Positions 43,406 through 53,436 of a stretch of 64,000 bases of DNA are shown here, piece after piece; positions within the stretch are counted from its first letter, which is position 1; each line of letters opens with the position of its first letter. The stretch lies in contig VRZD01000028.1 of the NCBI GenBank assembly GCA_016743235.1, forward strand, positions 1 to 64,000, read 5' to 3'. The stretch is from Pantanalinema sp. GBBB05 (GTDB lineage Bacteria; Cyanobacteriota; Cyanobacteriia; Leptolyngbyales; Leptolyngbyaceae). Position numbers and translations under genes: made by a program. The notes beneath the pieces are model-generated. The model was not told the DNA's origin, did not search any database, and worked only from the letters and a program-made list of their open reading frames with translations.

Positions 43406-43870
43406 TTAATTCGATGGGTTGAGTTTTGTTTTATACTCGGCAGCCATTTGTTCCAACTGTTTCTTTTCCCGTTTAAGGGTTTCCTCCAGTTGTTGAATTT
43501 GCTCTCGTCGGGCTTCCAGTTCTAGTGCTCGTCGATCGAGTTCCTGACTTTGTAAGGTTAAACTCCGTCGCCATTGCTCGGCTCGTTCGGTTTCTTCTCG
43601 TAAAAACGCTGGAGTTACCCCACTGCCCAAAAAGCTCTCAACAATTTCAATGACCCAATCCTTGGCATCACGAATTTCTAAAATTTCCCGATTATCCGCT
43701 AGCTGTACCAAAACTAGCAAACCATCACTCCAGGACGTTGCGGCTTCAGTGACCAGAAATTCTTCATCTTGAGCTTTTGACCAGGCATAATCCGATCGCT
43801 GGAACGCTAGCAAGCGTAACCCGGTCTTGCCCGACTTCTTTGCTGTTTGTACCTGAGCTAAATGCAGCAT
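43406..43870 (-). CDS. Coiled-coil-tailed protein of unknown function
   Basis: The 154-residue protein has a folded first half (MLHLAQVQTAKKSGKTGLRL, TSWSDGLLVLVQLADNREIL) and a coiled coil near the end (LTLQSQELDRRALELEARRE, QQLEETLKREKKQLEQMAAE). The start at 43870 has AGAGG seven bases upstream and is preferred over 43888. No signal or membrane segment. It looks like a cyanobacterial protein of unknown function. It stands alone, with a 14-base palindrome about 160 bases upstream. Confidence 0.65.
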   Translation of the reverse strand: MLHLAQVQTAKKSGKTGLRLLAFQRSDYAWSKAQDEEFLVTEAATSWSDGLLVLVQLADNREILEIRDAKDWVIEIVESFLGSGVTPAFLREETERAEQWRRSLTLQSQELDRRALELEARREQIQQLEETLKREKKQLEQMAAEYKTKLNPSN

Positions 43871-44030
43871 GACTTTGCCTCTCTGCATTGTCGGGGTATC
43901 AAAATAAACATAAAGCTCAGTATGTGAACACTACAAGCCAATGCGGATAATTTCACAACTCAGACATAGAATCAACATAATTGATCGTGGTTCATCTGCT
44001 CAGAATTATACGGTCTTTAGTTCTGGGACT

Positions 44031-44044
44031 GGGTAAATTTACCC
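44031..44044. promoter_or_regulatory. Perfect 14-base palindrome
   Basis: GGGTAAATTTACCC is its own reverse complement. It lies after valS and about 160 bases upstream of the coiled-coil gene. It could be an operator for that gene. Confidence 0.4.
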
Positions 44045-44071
44045 GGGAGCGAGAAAAATCAAAGCAGATGA

Positions 44072-46807
44072 CTACAGTTTAGCCAATCGAGCTTCTAGAA
44101 TCTCTGCTTGTTTTTTAGCTTCTGCCAATGTGGCTTGGGCAGTCTGGACAACATCTGCTGGGGCTTTGTTAACAAAATTTGGGTTATTTAACCGAGCCGA
44201 CAGCGAAGTCACTTCCGCCTCAATCTTCTTTAAGTCTCTCTCTAACTTAGTCCGTAATGCCTCCAGATCAACAACGCCTGCCAACGGAATCAATACCTGA
44301 ACGGTTCCAACAACTCCGGCGACCATTTGGGAAGATTCTGTCGTTTCGCTAGTTTCCGCCGAAATCGTCAAAGTTTCTACTTTTGCCAGATCGCAAATGT
44401 AGGTCTGCCCAGCATTGAGAATCTGTCGTTCCCGATCGCTCTCACTTTGTAAGATCGCCTGAATCTTCACCCCTGGCTTAATTTCCGCTTCTGCCCGTAG
44501 GTTACGAATCGTGCGAATCGTTTCAAACAGTAAATTAAACTGATGCTCCAGATCCGGATCAATCAAGCTGGAATTGACTTCTGGGTAAGCCGCGACTGCC
44601 AAACAGCGATCGTCGCCTGCCTGAGTGATGGTATGCCAGATTTCCTCGGTGATGTGGGGCATGAACGGATGCAACAGTTTCAGCGTCCCTTCCAATACAA
44701 ACACCAGCGTTTGCTGTGCTACTTGCTTAGATTGGCTATCGCTTCCCTGTAGACGCGACTTCACCAGCTCAATATACCAATCACAAAAATCGCCCCAGAT
44801 AAACTCATACAGACCTTTCGCCGCTTCCCCTAAACCAAAATGCTCAATCTGATGGCGGGTCTGCTGGGTGACTTGATAGAAGCGAGAGATAATCCAGCGA
44901 TCGGCGAATTCCAATTGCTCGACTGGAGGTAGGGTCGGTTCTGCTGCCAAAGTCGCCCCCGCCAAGTTCATCAAGACAAATCGGGAGGCATTCCACAATT
45001 TATTCGTGAAGTTACGTGACGCTTCTACCGTCGCAGATTCATCGGTTTTCCGGTTATATTCCATCCGGATGTCCTGCCCAGCCCCCGCCACTTCTTTGAC
45101 TAAGGTGTAGCGCAGCGCATCCGTACCGTACTTATTAATCAGCAACAGGGGATCAATGCCGTTATTCGATGTCTTAGACATCTTTTTGTTATTTTCATCC
45201 CGCACCAGCCCATGAATGTAGACGGTTTGGAACGGCATTTTGCCCGTAAAGTGCCCTGCCATCATCGTCATCCGGGCGACCCAGAAAAAGATGATATCAA
45301 AGCCCGTCACCAGAGTTGTGGTGGGATAGTAGCGCTCCAGATCGGCGGTTTGCTCCGGCCAGCCCATCGTGGAGAACGGCCATAACCCAGACGAAAACCA
45401 AGTATCCAATACATCTGGATCTTGCTGAAGCTGAACCGCTTCACCGAACTGGGCGATCGCTTTTTCTCTGGCTTCGGCTTCATTTTGAGCCACCACAAAC
45501 GGGGTATCGTCGGTAATTTCGCCTCCAGTTTGATCCACGGCATACCAAGCAGGAATTTGATGCCCCCACCAGAGTTGGCGCGAAATACACCAGTCCCGCA
45601 GGCTGACCAACCAATCGCGATACACCTTCGTCCAGCGTTCGGGTACAAACAGTGGTGACTGTTGTTGATCCAGGAAGTCCAGAGCACGGGTGGCTAGAGG
45701 CTCAATCTTAACGAACCATTGCGTCGATAGGAGCGGTTCTACTGGCACTTTGCCGCGATCGCTGTAGGGCACGGTATGTTTGTAGTCTTCCACCCGCACC
45801 AGGCAACCGAGAGCTTCCAATTTAGCTACCACATTTTTGCGGGCGACAAATCGATCTTGCCCCTGGAATTCTCCAGCATTCTCATTCAGAGTGCCATTTT
45901 TATTCATGATCGTGATCATGGGCAAGTTGTGGCGTTTACCCATCTCAAAATCATTCGGATCATGAGCAGGCGTAACTTTCACACAACCCGTACCAAAGCT
46001 GGCATCGACATACTCATCGGCAATAATTGGAATCTCCCGATTCATGATCGGTAGCGTCAGGGTTTTGCCAATCAACGTCTTGTAGCGATCGTCATTGGGG
46101 TTCACGGCTACCGCTGTATCGCCCAACATCGTTTCCGGTCGGGTGGTCGCCACTTCCACATAACCTGAGCCATCGGTTAACGGATAGCGGAAATGCCAGA
46201 GATGTCCATTTACTTCCTGGTTATCCACCTCTAGATCCGATACGGCTGACTGGGTAGCTGGACACCAGTTGACCATATACTTGCCTCGATAGATCAACCC
46301 TTCTTCATAGAGTTGATTAAAGGCTAGCAACACTGCCTTGGATAGCCCTTCATCCAGCGTGAACCGTTCCCGCGACCAGTCTACTGATACCCCTAAGCGG
46401 CGCAATTGGTTGACGATCGTACCCCCCGAATTGGCTTTCCATTCCTGCGCTCGGAGCAAAAATTGTTCCCGTCCTAAATCCTCCCGAGTTTTGCCCTCGG
46501 TCTTCAATTGCTTTTCCAGCATCGTGTGGACGGCAATGCTGGCGTGATCCGTTCCCGGCAACCACAGTGTATTCCGCCCAATCATCCGGTGGTAGCGGAC
46601 CAAAACATCGATCAACGCACTTTCAAAGGCATGACCCATGTGGAGGCTACCTGTGACGTTAGGAGGCGGAATCACTACACAGTAGGGTTCTCCTGGGCGG
46701 CTGGGGTCAGCCTTGAAGACTTGATGCGCTTCCCAGTACTGCTGCCACTTGGCTTCAGTGGTCACGGGATCGTATTGGCTCGGCAGATTTGGGATAGTTG
46801 CAGTCAT
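44072..46807 (-). CDS. valS: Valyl-tRNA synthetase
   Basis: The 911-residue class I synthetase has the HIGH-type motif PPNVTGSLHMGHAF, the KMSKS-type NKKMSKTSNNG, the editing-domain motif TTRPETMLGDTAVAVNP and a C-terminal coiled arm (TKLERDLKKIEAEVTSLSAR) typical of ValRS. It attaches valine to tRNA-Val and edits threonine. Start ATG 46807 (MTATIPNLPSQYDP); an upstream in-frame codon at 46828 is less likely. Divergent from the GGDEF-EAL gene. Essential enzyme, very high confidence. Confidence 0.97.
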   Translation of the reverse strand: MTATIPNLPSQYDPVTTEAKWQQYWEAHQVFKADPSRPGEPYCVVIPPPNVTGSLHMGHAFESALIDVLVRYHRMIGRNTLWLPGTDHASIAVHTMLEKQLKTEGKTREDLGREQFLLRAQEWKANSGGTIVNQLRRLGVSVDWSRERFTLDEGLSKAVLLAFNQLYEEGLIYRGKYMVNWCPATQSAVSDLEVDNQEVNGHLWHFRYPLTDGSGYVEVATTRPETMLGDTAVAVNPNDDRYKTLIGKTLTLPIMNREIPIIADEYVDASFGTGCVKVTPAHDPNDFEMGKRHNLPMITIMNKNGTLNENAGEFQGQDRFVARKNVVAKLEALGCLVRVEDYKHTVPYSDRGKVPVEPLLSTQWFVKIEPLATRALDFLDQQQSPLFVPERWTKVYRDWLVSLRDWCISRQLWWGHQIPAWYAVDQTGGEITDDTPFVVAQNEAEAREKAIAQFGEAVQLQQDPDVLDTWFSSGLWPFSTMGWPEQTADLERYYPTTTLVTGFDIIFFWVARMTMMAGHFTGKMPFQTVYIHGLVRDENNKKMSKTSNNGIDPLLLINKYGTDALRYTLVKEVAGAGQDIRMEYNRKTDESATVEASRNFTNKLWNASRFVLMNLAGATLAAEPTLPPVEQLEFADRWIISRFYQVTQQTRHQIEHFGLGEAAKGLYEFIWGDFCDWYIELVKSRLQGSDSQSKQVAQQTLVFVLEGTLKLLHPFMPHITEEIWHTITQAGDDRCLAVAAYPEVNSSLIDPDLEHQFNLLFETIRTIRNLRAEAEIKPGVKIQAILQSESDRERQILNAGQTYICDLAKVETLTISAETSETTESSQMVAGVVGTVQVLIPLAGVVDLEALRTKLERDLKKIEAEVTSLSARLNNPNFVNKAPADVVQTAQATLAEAKKQAEILEARLAKL

Positions 46808-47009
46808 GGAGTCGGGAAAAATCAGCAATCTTTAAGTTATCTAAATTCTGCCACGCGATTGCCAATTGCTTCCAATGTCGTTTTAGAGAATTCCTGCTAA
46901 AAAAAGATCAGGCTTGATATATCATCCTTTTGAGAATCTGTCCGTTGTCTTACTAGGATTCTGGGTGCTTCAAGCGCATTAGAAAAGCTATCACCATCCG
47001 TAGAATTTG

Positions 47010-49646
47010 ATGAACCCAATTGATCAGGATGTTGACGTACAGAATTGGCAACGGGCTTTACCCAACGTCGATCGTGCAGTGTTGCGCACCTGGTTAGGAC
47101 AAATGCCGACGTTTCAGGCAGCGATCGGGGAGGCGCTACGGATGATTTGCTTATCTACAGGCTGGGCATTTGCGGAGGTGTGGCAGCCTAATTCTGAGCA
47201 GACTTGCCTAGACTGTAGTCCAGTTTGGTTTGTCCAACCGCGATTAGCAGAATTTTCATTTGCCCCCTTCCGGTTACTCAGTCAGCAGCGCACCTTTGCA
47301 CCTGGGCAAGGGTTACCGGGGCGCATCTGGCAGTCAAAACAGCCGGAGTGGATGCCGGATGTTTCCCAGGCCACTGACCAAGAGTTCTTGCGGGTTCCGA
47401 TCGCGGCAGAAATGGGCTTGAAAGCCGCTTTAGGCGTTCCTGTGTTGGCAAATGAGCAAGTTCTGGCTGTATTAGTATTTTTTATGACTGAGGCTCAGTT
47501 TGAGGATCAGGATGTGATTAAAACTGTATCTGCGATCGCGGCAGAACTCGGCATGTGGCGATCGTCAGCCCCTCCTGAACCTCAGACGGAGGAATTTCTC
47601 CGCTTGCTGTTAGATAGTTTACCGATCTCAATCTTCTGGAAAGATCGCCAATCTACTTATCTGGGCTGTAATCAACACTTTGCCCGCATGGTCGGAGTCC
47701 CGGTAGAAGAGATCCGAGGCAAGACAGATTATGACTTGCCCTATCCTCAAGTAGCAGTGGAACGATTTCGTCAACAAGATCGGCAAATAGTCGAATCTGG
47801 GCAGGCAAAAATGAATCTTCTGGAATCGACCACGCTCAAGAACGGTAAACAATTGTGGTTAAACGTGAATAAAATTCCGATTCGGGATAACCATCAACGG
47901 GTGATTGGCGTGATGGGAACCCTCGAAGATATCACCGATCGCCAAAAAGCTGCATTCGGTTTACAGCAAGCTGAGCAAAAATACCGCAGCATCTTTGAAA
48001 ATGCCGTTGAGGGAATTTTTCAAACTACGCTGTCGGGTCATTATTTGATGGTCAATCCCATGCTGGCAAAAATCTATGGGTATGACTCTCCCGAAGATTT
48101 GATGAACAGGCTGACTGATATTGAACATCAACTGTATGTCCAGCCCGATCGGCGTCGGGAGTTCATCCAACAAATTCAGGAGCAGGGTAGCATTCGGGGC
48201 TTTGAGTCAGAGGTATACCGCAAAGACGGCAAGATTATTTGGGTGTCAGAGAGTGCACGGGCTATCCGGGATGAACACGGGCAAATTGTCGGTTATGAGG
48301 GCACCGTTGAAGACATTACCAGCCGGAAACAAGCCGAAGCTACCATTCGCTACCAAGCGTTTCATGATCTGTTAACGGGCTTACCTAATCGCACCTTATT
48401 CAACGATCGTCTGCCCTTAGCTCTCTCCCATGCGCAACGTAGCAACACGATCCTGGCGGTCATGTTTTTGGATCTCGATCGGTTCAAAATCATTAACGAC
48501 ACGTTAGGACATGCGATCGGGGATCAACTTTTACAGGAGGTTGCCTATCGGCTCTCCCGGTGTCTACGCGAAGGCGATACTGTATCCCGCTGGGGTGGGG
48601 ATGAATTTACTTTACTGCTGCCCCAAATTAATACGCCAGAAGATGCCAGCAAAATTGCCCAGCGCTTGATTGAGGCGCTCAAACCGACCTTTGAGTTAAG
48701 TGGACATACACTACATATCAGTAGCAGTATCGGTGTCGCCCTGTATCCGCATGATGGCCAGGATGCCCAAACCCTGCTAAAAAATGCTGATGCGGCGCTC
48801 TATCGCGCGAAAGATCAAGGACGCAATGGCTATCAGTTTTATACCCCTGCGATCAACTCGAAAGCCTCAGAACTGCTAGCGCTGGAAAACAGCTTGCATG
48901 ATGCCTTGGAACGCCAGGAATTTATCATCTATTATCAACCGCAGATTAATCTCACAACGGGTGAGATTACCCAGATGGAAGCTTTAGTCCGGTGGCAACA
49001 TCCTGATTTAGGGTTCGTGTCACCCGCTGTATTTATTCCCTTAGCTGAAGAAAATGGCTTAATTGTGCCGATCGGGGAATGGGTATTGCGGACAGCCTGT
49101 GCCCAGCATCGCCTCTGGCAAGATATGGGATTATCTTCGCTACGGATTGCCGTAAACCTTTCGGCACGGCAGTTTCATCAACAACGGCTCCTAGAAACCG
49201 TTTCCCAAATTTTGACAGAAGTTACCCTCGACCCCGCTTGCCTGGAACTCGAGATTGCCGAAACGACGGCGATGCAAGATGTTAACTTTACGGCTTCGCT
49301 GCTACAACAGTTACGGACGATGGGAGTTCATATTGCCGTTGATGACTTTGGAACCGGCTATTCTGCCTTAAGCTACTTAAAGAAATTTCCTCTCAACACC
49401 ATCAAGATTGATCAATCCTTTATTCAGGATCTGACTACTGACGATCGAGATAGTGCGATCGTTGCTGCTGTCATTGCTCTAGGACGTGGTTTGAACCTGA
49501 ATGTGGTCGCTGAAGGGGTTGAAACCCAGGAGCAATTAGCGGTCCTTAGGTCACTGGGGTGTGAAGAAATGCAGGGTTACCTGTTCAGCCAACCGATGCC
49601 TGCATCCCAAGCGACTCAATTTTTGCAAAGCTATGGACAGTCGTAA
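47010..49646 (+). CDS. GAF-PAS-PAS-GGDEF-EAL cyclic-di-GMP enzyme
   Basis: This 878-residue protein has a GAF-like region (residues 20-190, GQGLPGRIWQSKQPEWMPDV), two PAS domains (about 195-315 and 320-440), a GGDEF domain (430-600) with SRWGGDEFTLLL, and an EAL domain (620-875) with QMEALVRWQHP, VDDFGTGYSALSYLKKF and NVVAEGVET. RxxD (REGD) stands five residues before GGDEF and could be a product-inhibition site. Both catalytic domains look intact, so it could make and break c-di-GMP. It is soluble. Start ATG 47010, just after an in-frame TTG. Convergent with the binding-protein gene, 4 bases apart. Confidence 0.95.
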   Translation: MNPIDQDVDVQNWQRALPNVDRAVLRTWLGQMPTFQAAIGEALRMICLSTGWAFAEVWQPNSEQTCLDCSPVWFVQPRLAEFSFAPFRLLSQQRTFAPGQGLPGRIWQSKQPEWMPDVSQATDQEFLRVPIAAEMGLKAALGVPVLANEQVLAVLVFFMTEAQFEDQDVIKTVSAIAAELGMWRSSAPPEPQTEEFLRLLLDSLPISIFWKDRQSTYLGCNQHFARMVGVPVEEIRGKTDYDLPYPQVAVERFRQQDRQIVESGQAKMNLLESTTLKNGKQLWLNVNKIPIRDNHQRVIGVMGTLEDITDRQKAAFGLQQAEQKYRSIFENAVEGIFQTTLSGHYLMVNPMLAKIYGYDSPEDLMNRLTDIEHQLYVQPDRRREFIQQIQEQGSIRGFESEVYRKDGKIIWVSESARAIRDEHGQIVGYEGTVEDITSRKQAEATIRYQAFHDLLTGLPNRTLFNDRLPLALSHAQRSNTILAVMFLDLDRFKIINDTLGHAIGDQLLQEVAYRLSRCLREGDTVSRWGGDEFTLLLPQINTPEDASKIAQRLIEALKPTFELSGHTLHISSSIGVALYPHDGQDAQTLLKNADAALYRAKDQGRNGYQFYTPAINSKASELLALENSLHDALERQEFIIYYQPQINLTTGEITQMEALVRWQHPDLGFVSPAVFIPLAEENGLIVPIGEWVLRTACAQHRLWQDMGLSSLRIAVNLSARQFHQQRLLETVSQILTEVTLDPACLELEIAETTAMQDVNFTASLLQQLRTMGVHIAVDDFGTGYSALSYLKKFPLNTIKIDQSFIQDLTTDDRDSAIVAAVIALGRGLNLNVVAEGVETQEQLAVLRSLGCEEMQGYLFSQPMPASQATQFLQSYGQS

Positions 49647-49650
49647 TCTC

Positions 49651-51432
49651 CTAACTTGCTAGTTTTAGTTCGTAGATATTCCATAAGGAACCCCGCCAAT
49701 CTAAGCCAGAGAACTGGATGTTTTGCACATCGTTACGGGATGCCGATAAGGCGATCGGGTTGACCAAATAAATTACCGGAGCTTGTTCCTGAACAATTTG
49801 TTGAAACTTGGCATAAATTTGTTTGCGTTTCGCTTCATCAAATTCTTTCGCTCCAGCAATTAATAGCCGATCGATTTCTTGTTCCCAATCTGAAACGTTC
49901 CAGTTCGAAATCGCAGATTGTCCTGGTTTGGGTCCCTGATTAAAGTCATGAGAAGTTCCCGTAGACATCCAATAATTTGAGCCTTCGTTTGGTTCTACGC
50001 CCCCTGTATAAGCTAGAAAATACATTTCCCAGTTACGGGCATCAATGCGCTCCACTAAAACGTTGAAATCAACTGGATCGAGATCGAGTTGGATCCCAAT
50101 TCGTTTCAAGTCTTGCTGGATCTGCGCTCCCAATTGCTGAGTTCGTGGGCTTCCGGCGGGTAACGATAGGCGGATGCGGACTCGATGCCCGTCAGCATCC
50201 AATAACTGACCCTTCGCGTCATATTTAAACCCAGCCGTTCGGAGTAACGACTTGGCCCGCTCAAGATTAAATTCATATACTTTTAAGCCCTCTTCTGGTT
50301 TAAGAAAGTAGGGGCTTTGGACAGAGATCGGGGAATTTTGCAGTTCTCCTAACCCCCGATACAAATTATTAATTAGACTTTGGCGATCGAGGGCATAAGC
50401 CACCGCTTGACGAAATGCCTTAGAGTTAAACCATTTAGATTTAATTGGATCAACAAATGGCTGACCTTTGCTATTAGTGGCTTGATTCAAATTAAAGGCA
50501 AGAAACGTAGTCCCTGAATAAGGACCCCCATTCCGAATTGTAAAATTACCTCGATGTTCTTCCCGTTTGAGCAACTGAAAATCGGTTGCCCGCAACCCAG
50601 ATAAATCTAATTCCCCGGAACGGAAGCGCAACAGTTGCACATCAGAATTTTCTACTACCTGCCAAACAATGCGATCGATATAGGGAAGCTGTTGTCCCTG
50701 AGGATCTTTCCGCCAGTAGTAAGGATTGCGCCGATACACCACCCGTTGACTCGCTGTATAGCTTTCGATCCGATAGGGTCCATTGACAACAATCTGATTA
50801 GGGTTGGTATCAGTACCCCAAGTAGAAATAAATTTTGGCTTGCCATCCGCATCATTGGTGTAAACAGTCTCCCGCAAAATGTGGGCGGGTAGAATTGCTG
50901 CCGACATACTCCGCAGAAACGGCGCAAAGGGTTCTGGTAAGGTAAATTCTACTCGTCGATCGTCCAGCTTCCTAACCGATGGCAAAGCCCGACTTGAGCC
51001 AATCCGGAGGGCATCGCGCACATCCGTCGGAATTTTCTCATTCAGATAGACATCTTTAAAGGTAAACAGAACATCATCCGCTGTCAGCGGGTGACCATCC
51101 GACCACTTCAACCCTGGGCGGAGGGTGAACGTAAACTTAAGCTTATCCGCTGAAATCATCCATGACTCAGCTAATGACGGCATAATTTCTGCCGTTACCC
51201 CATGCTCATCCACTAAACCGCTAAACGTGAACGGAAAAACGTTGGGGACTGAATTGTTCAACGCATAGTTAAACGTTTTGGGATCAGAAACCGTAGCCGC
51301 GACCAACTGCGAGACTTGTGCCGATCGCACTTTCAACGTGTCAGGATTACAAGCGGCTACCGCGATCGTGATGCCAAACCCCAGTAGTGCCAGCAGTACT
51401 ACACTCCAACGTTTCAGTGAGCCTCGAATCAC
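49651..51432 (-). CDS. ABC transporter substrate-binding lipoprotein, peptide/nickel type (SBP family 5)
   Basis: This 593-residue lipoprotein has a signal peptide with lipobox AVAAC (Cys28). The mature part fits family 5 binding proteins: LRPGLKWSDGHPLTADDVLF, FTLPEPFAPFLRSM, SKAFRQAVAYALDRQSLINN and ARSLLRTAGFK-like RAKSLLRTAGFKYD. Such proteins capture oligopeptides, nickel chelates or other solutes in the periplasm. No permease or ATPase gene is adjacent. Ligand unknown. Confidence 0.93.
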   Translation of the reverse strand: MIRGSLKRWSVVLLALLGFGITIAVAACNPDTLKVRSAQVSQLVAATVSDPKTFNYALNNSVPNVFPFTFSGLVDEHGVTAEIMPSLAESWMISADKLKFTFTLRPGLKWSDGHPLTADDVLFTFKDVYLNEKIPTDVRDALRIGSSRALPSVRKLDDRRVEFTLPEPFAPFLRSMSAAILPAHILRETVYTNDADGKPKFISTWGTDTNPNQIVVNGPYRIESYTASQRVVYRRNPYYWRKDPQGQQLPYIDRIVWQVVENSDVQLLRFRSGELDLSGLRATDFQLLKREEHRGNFTIRNGGPYSGTTFLAFNLNQATNSKGQPFVDPIKSKWFNSKAFRQAVAYALDRQSLINNLYRGLGELQNSPISVQSPYFLKPEEGLKVYEFNLERAKSLLRTAGFKYDAKGQLLDADGHRVRIRLSLPAGSPRTQQLGAQIQQDLKRIGIQLDLDPVDFNVLVERIDARNWEMYFLAYTGGVEPNEGSNYWMSTGTSHDFNQGPKPGQSAISNWNVSDWEQEIDRLLIAGAKEFDEAKRKQIYAKFQQIVQEQAPVIYLVNPIALSASRNDVQNIQFSGLDWRGSLWNIYELKLAS

Positions 51433-51530
51433 GATCGATATCCCTCCACGGCTGAATCCCTTAGGTCAATTTCTACTCTGCGTCACTCGTCAATCGCCTG
51501 AGTGGTCCCATTCTATCGTTCGCTCAGAGG

Positions 51531-52013
51531 CTACGACTGCACCAACAACACCACCGCATAGGCAGCAATGCCTTCTTCCCGCCCGGTGGCATCTAATTTT
51601 TCGTTTGTGGTGGCTTTAACCCCAACTTGATCAGGTTGTAGTTTGAGCACGGTGGCAAGGCGATCGCGCATTGCCGCGATATGGGGCTTCAATTTAGGGC
51701 GTTCTGCCACAATCACCGAGTCAATATTACCAATCTGCCAACCTCTGGCTTGAATGAGTTGATCGACTTGCTCTAATAGCTTCAGGCTATCGGCTCCAGC
51801 CCATTGCGGATCGGTGGGGGGAAAATAATGTCCAATATCGCCCAGGCTGAGCGCACCTAACATGGCATCCATAATGGCATGGGTGAGAACATCGGCATCA
51901 CTATGTCCCAACAACCCTAAACTATGGTCAATCTTAATCCCACCCAGAATTAAGGGACGTTCTGGCACCAGACGGTGAATATCGTAACCGTTACCAATCC
52001 GAATTGCTGTCAT
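51531..52013 (-). CDS. ispF: 2-C-methyl-D-erythritol 2,4-cyclodiphosphate synthase
   Basis: This 160-residue protein is IspF: GNGYDIHRLVPERPLILGG (metal D-x-H), GLLGHSDADVLTHAIMDAML, GDIGHYFPPTDPQW, and a C-terminal KATTNEKLDATGREEGIAAY. It forms cyclic MEcPP in the MEP isoprenoid pathway, in the cytoplasm. It is 34 bases downstream of the methionine gamma-lyase family gene and may be co-transcribed. Confidence 0.97.
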   Translation of the reverse strand: MTAIRIGNGYDIHRLVPERPLILGGIKIDHSLGLLGHSDADVLTHAIMDAMLGALSLGDIGHYFPPTDPQWAGADSLKLLEQVDQLIQARGWQIGNIDSVIVAERPKLKPHIAAMRDRLATVLKLQPDQVGVKATTNEKLDATGREEGIAAYAVVLLVQS

Positions 52014-52047
52014 TTGCTTCTACTCTGTTCAGTTCGCTAGATAGGAG

Positions 52048-53283
52048 TTATTTGGTGGCAGCACCGACGGCGGCGATCGCCGCTTCTAGGGCGATCGCCA
52101 CATGGGTCCAGTGCGTCCCCCCTTGGCAAAACAGGATATAGGGTTCTCGCAGGGGACCGTCTGCCGAAAACTCTGAAGTGCTGCCATCAATAAACGTACC
52201 GCCTGCCATAATTAATTGGCTCTCGTATCCCGGCATCCCGGCAGGAATCGGATCCAGGTAAGAACCGATCGGGGAATGTTGCTGAATGGCGCGGCAGCAG
52301 GCAATTAGTTTTTCGGGTGACCCTAACTTGACCGCCTGAATCACATCACGGCGAGCCGCTAGAGGCGAAGGATTCACGGGATAACCCAAATGCTCGAAGA
52401 CATATGCCGTTAAATGATTGCCTTTCATGGCTTCACCCACCATTTGGGGAGCCAGAAATAAACCCTGAAACAACAAGCGATTTTGATCAAAGGTGGCACC
52501 ACCAGAACTCCCGACGCCGGGAGCCGTCAGCCGACAGGTCGCCATTTCGACTAAATCTGCCCGTCCGGCGACATACCCCCCGGCTGTGACGATCGTGCCA
52601 CCTGGATTTTTGATCAGTGACCCTGCTATCAGGTCAGCACCAACAGCGGTTGGTTCCTGGGTATCGACAAACTCGCCATAACAATTATCGACGAAGCAAA
52701 TGGTGTTGGGGTTTTGCTGTTTTACCAGAACAATAATTTTTTCAATATCCGCGATCGATAAGCTGGGTCGCCACGAGTAGCCACAGGAACGCTGAATCAG
52801 CACTAACCGAGTCTGTGGACGAACGGCTTGACTTAGGGTTTGCCAATCGATCGTGCCCACTGGGGTCAATTCCAGTTGCCGATACTCCACCCCAAAATCC
52901 TTAAGTGACCCCTGAGACTCTCCCCGCAATCCGATTACTTCTTCTAAAGTGTCATAAGGAGCACCAGCCACGGCTAACATTTCGTCGCCAGGGCGTAAAA
53001 CCCCATACAGAGCGCAGGCGATCGCATGAGTCCCCGAGACAAATTGCACTCGCACTGCGGCAGCTTCTGCTCCCATCACATCGGCAAACACTCGATCGAG
53101 GGCTTGCCGTCCCAGGTCATCATGTCCATAGCCTGAGACGCCCGCAAAATGGTGTGTCCCAATGCGATGCTGGCGAAATGCCGTCAGCACCCGTCGCAGA
53201 TTCTCCTTGACCTGAGCGTCAATACCAGAAAAAATCAGGGATAATGCCTGTTTTGCTTCTTCTAATAAACCAGAACCGTTCAT
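52048..53283 (-). CDS. Methionine gamma-lyase family (aluminium-resistance-type) PLP enzyme
   Basis: This 411-residue fold-type I PLP enzyme matches a family labelled methionine gamma-lyase or aluminium resistance protein. Key pieces are GVSGYGHDDLGRQALDRVFA, VRVQFVSGTHAIACALYGVL, ICFVDNCYGEFVDTQEP and DLIAGSLIKNPGGTIV, where Lys is the likely PLP lysine. Start ATG 53283 with GAGG nine bases before; the frame upstream to 53403 does not look coding. True substrate is uncertain. First gene of a unit with ispF. Confidence 0.9.
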   Translation of the reverse strand: MNGSGLLEEAKQALSLIFSGIDAQVKENLRRVLTAFRQHRIGTHHFAGVSGYGHDDLGRQALDRVFADVMGAEAAAVRVQFVSGTHAIACALYGVLRPGDEMLAVAGAPYDTLEEVIGLRGESQGSLKDFGVEYRQLELTPVGTIDWQTLSQAVRPQTRLVLIQRSCGYSWRPSLSIADIEKIIVLVKQQNPNTICFVDNCYGEFVDTQEPTAVGADLIAGSLIKNPGGTIVTAGGYVAGRADLVEMATCRLTAPGVGSSGGATFDQNRLLFQGLFLAPQMVGEAMKGNHLTAYVFEHLGYPVNPSPLAARRDVIQAVKLGSPEKLIACCRAIQQHSPIGSYLDPIPAGMPGYESQLIMAGGTFIDGSTSEFSADGPLREPYILFCQGGTHWTHVAIALEAAIAAVGAATK

Positions 53284-53436
53284 TCGTGCCTCGTTCTTCT
53301 GCTGGAAACCTAGGTGCGTACACGTTAGCGGCGATCGCCGCCGGGAGCAGTCCAGATCACCTGATGAATTTCCGTCTACTGAGCGAGGTCTATTGTCGCG
53401 CAATTTGGGTACTGTAAATCAAACTGAGATTACTGC

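Noticed and set aside
53284..53403. N-terminal extension of the methionine gamma-lyase family gene
   Set aside because: The residues are low in complexity and the ATG at 53283 has a good ribosome site.
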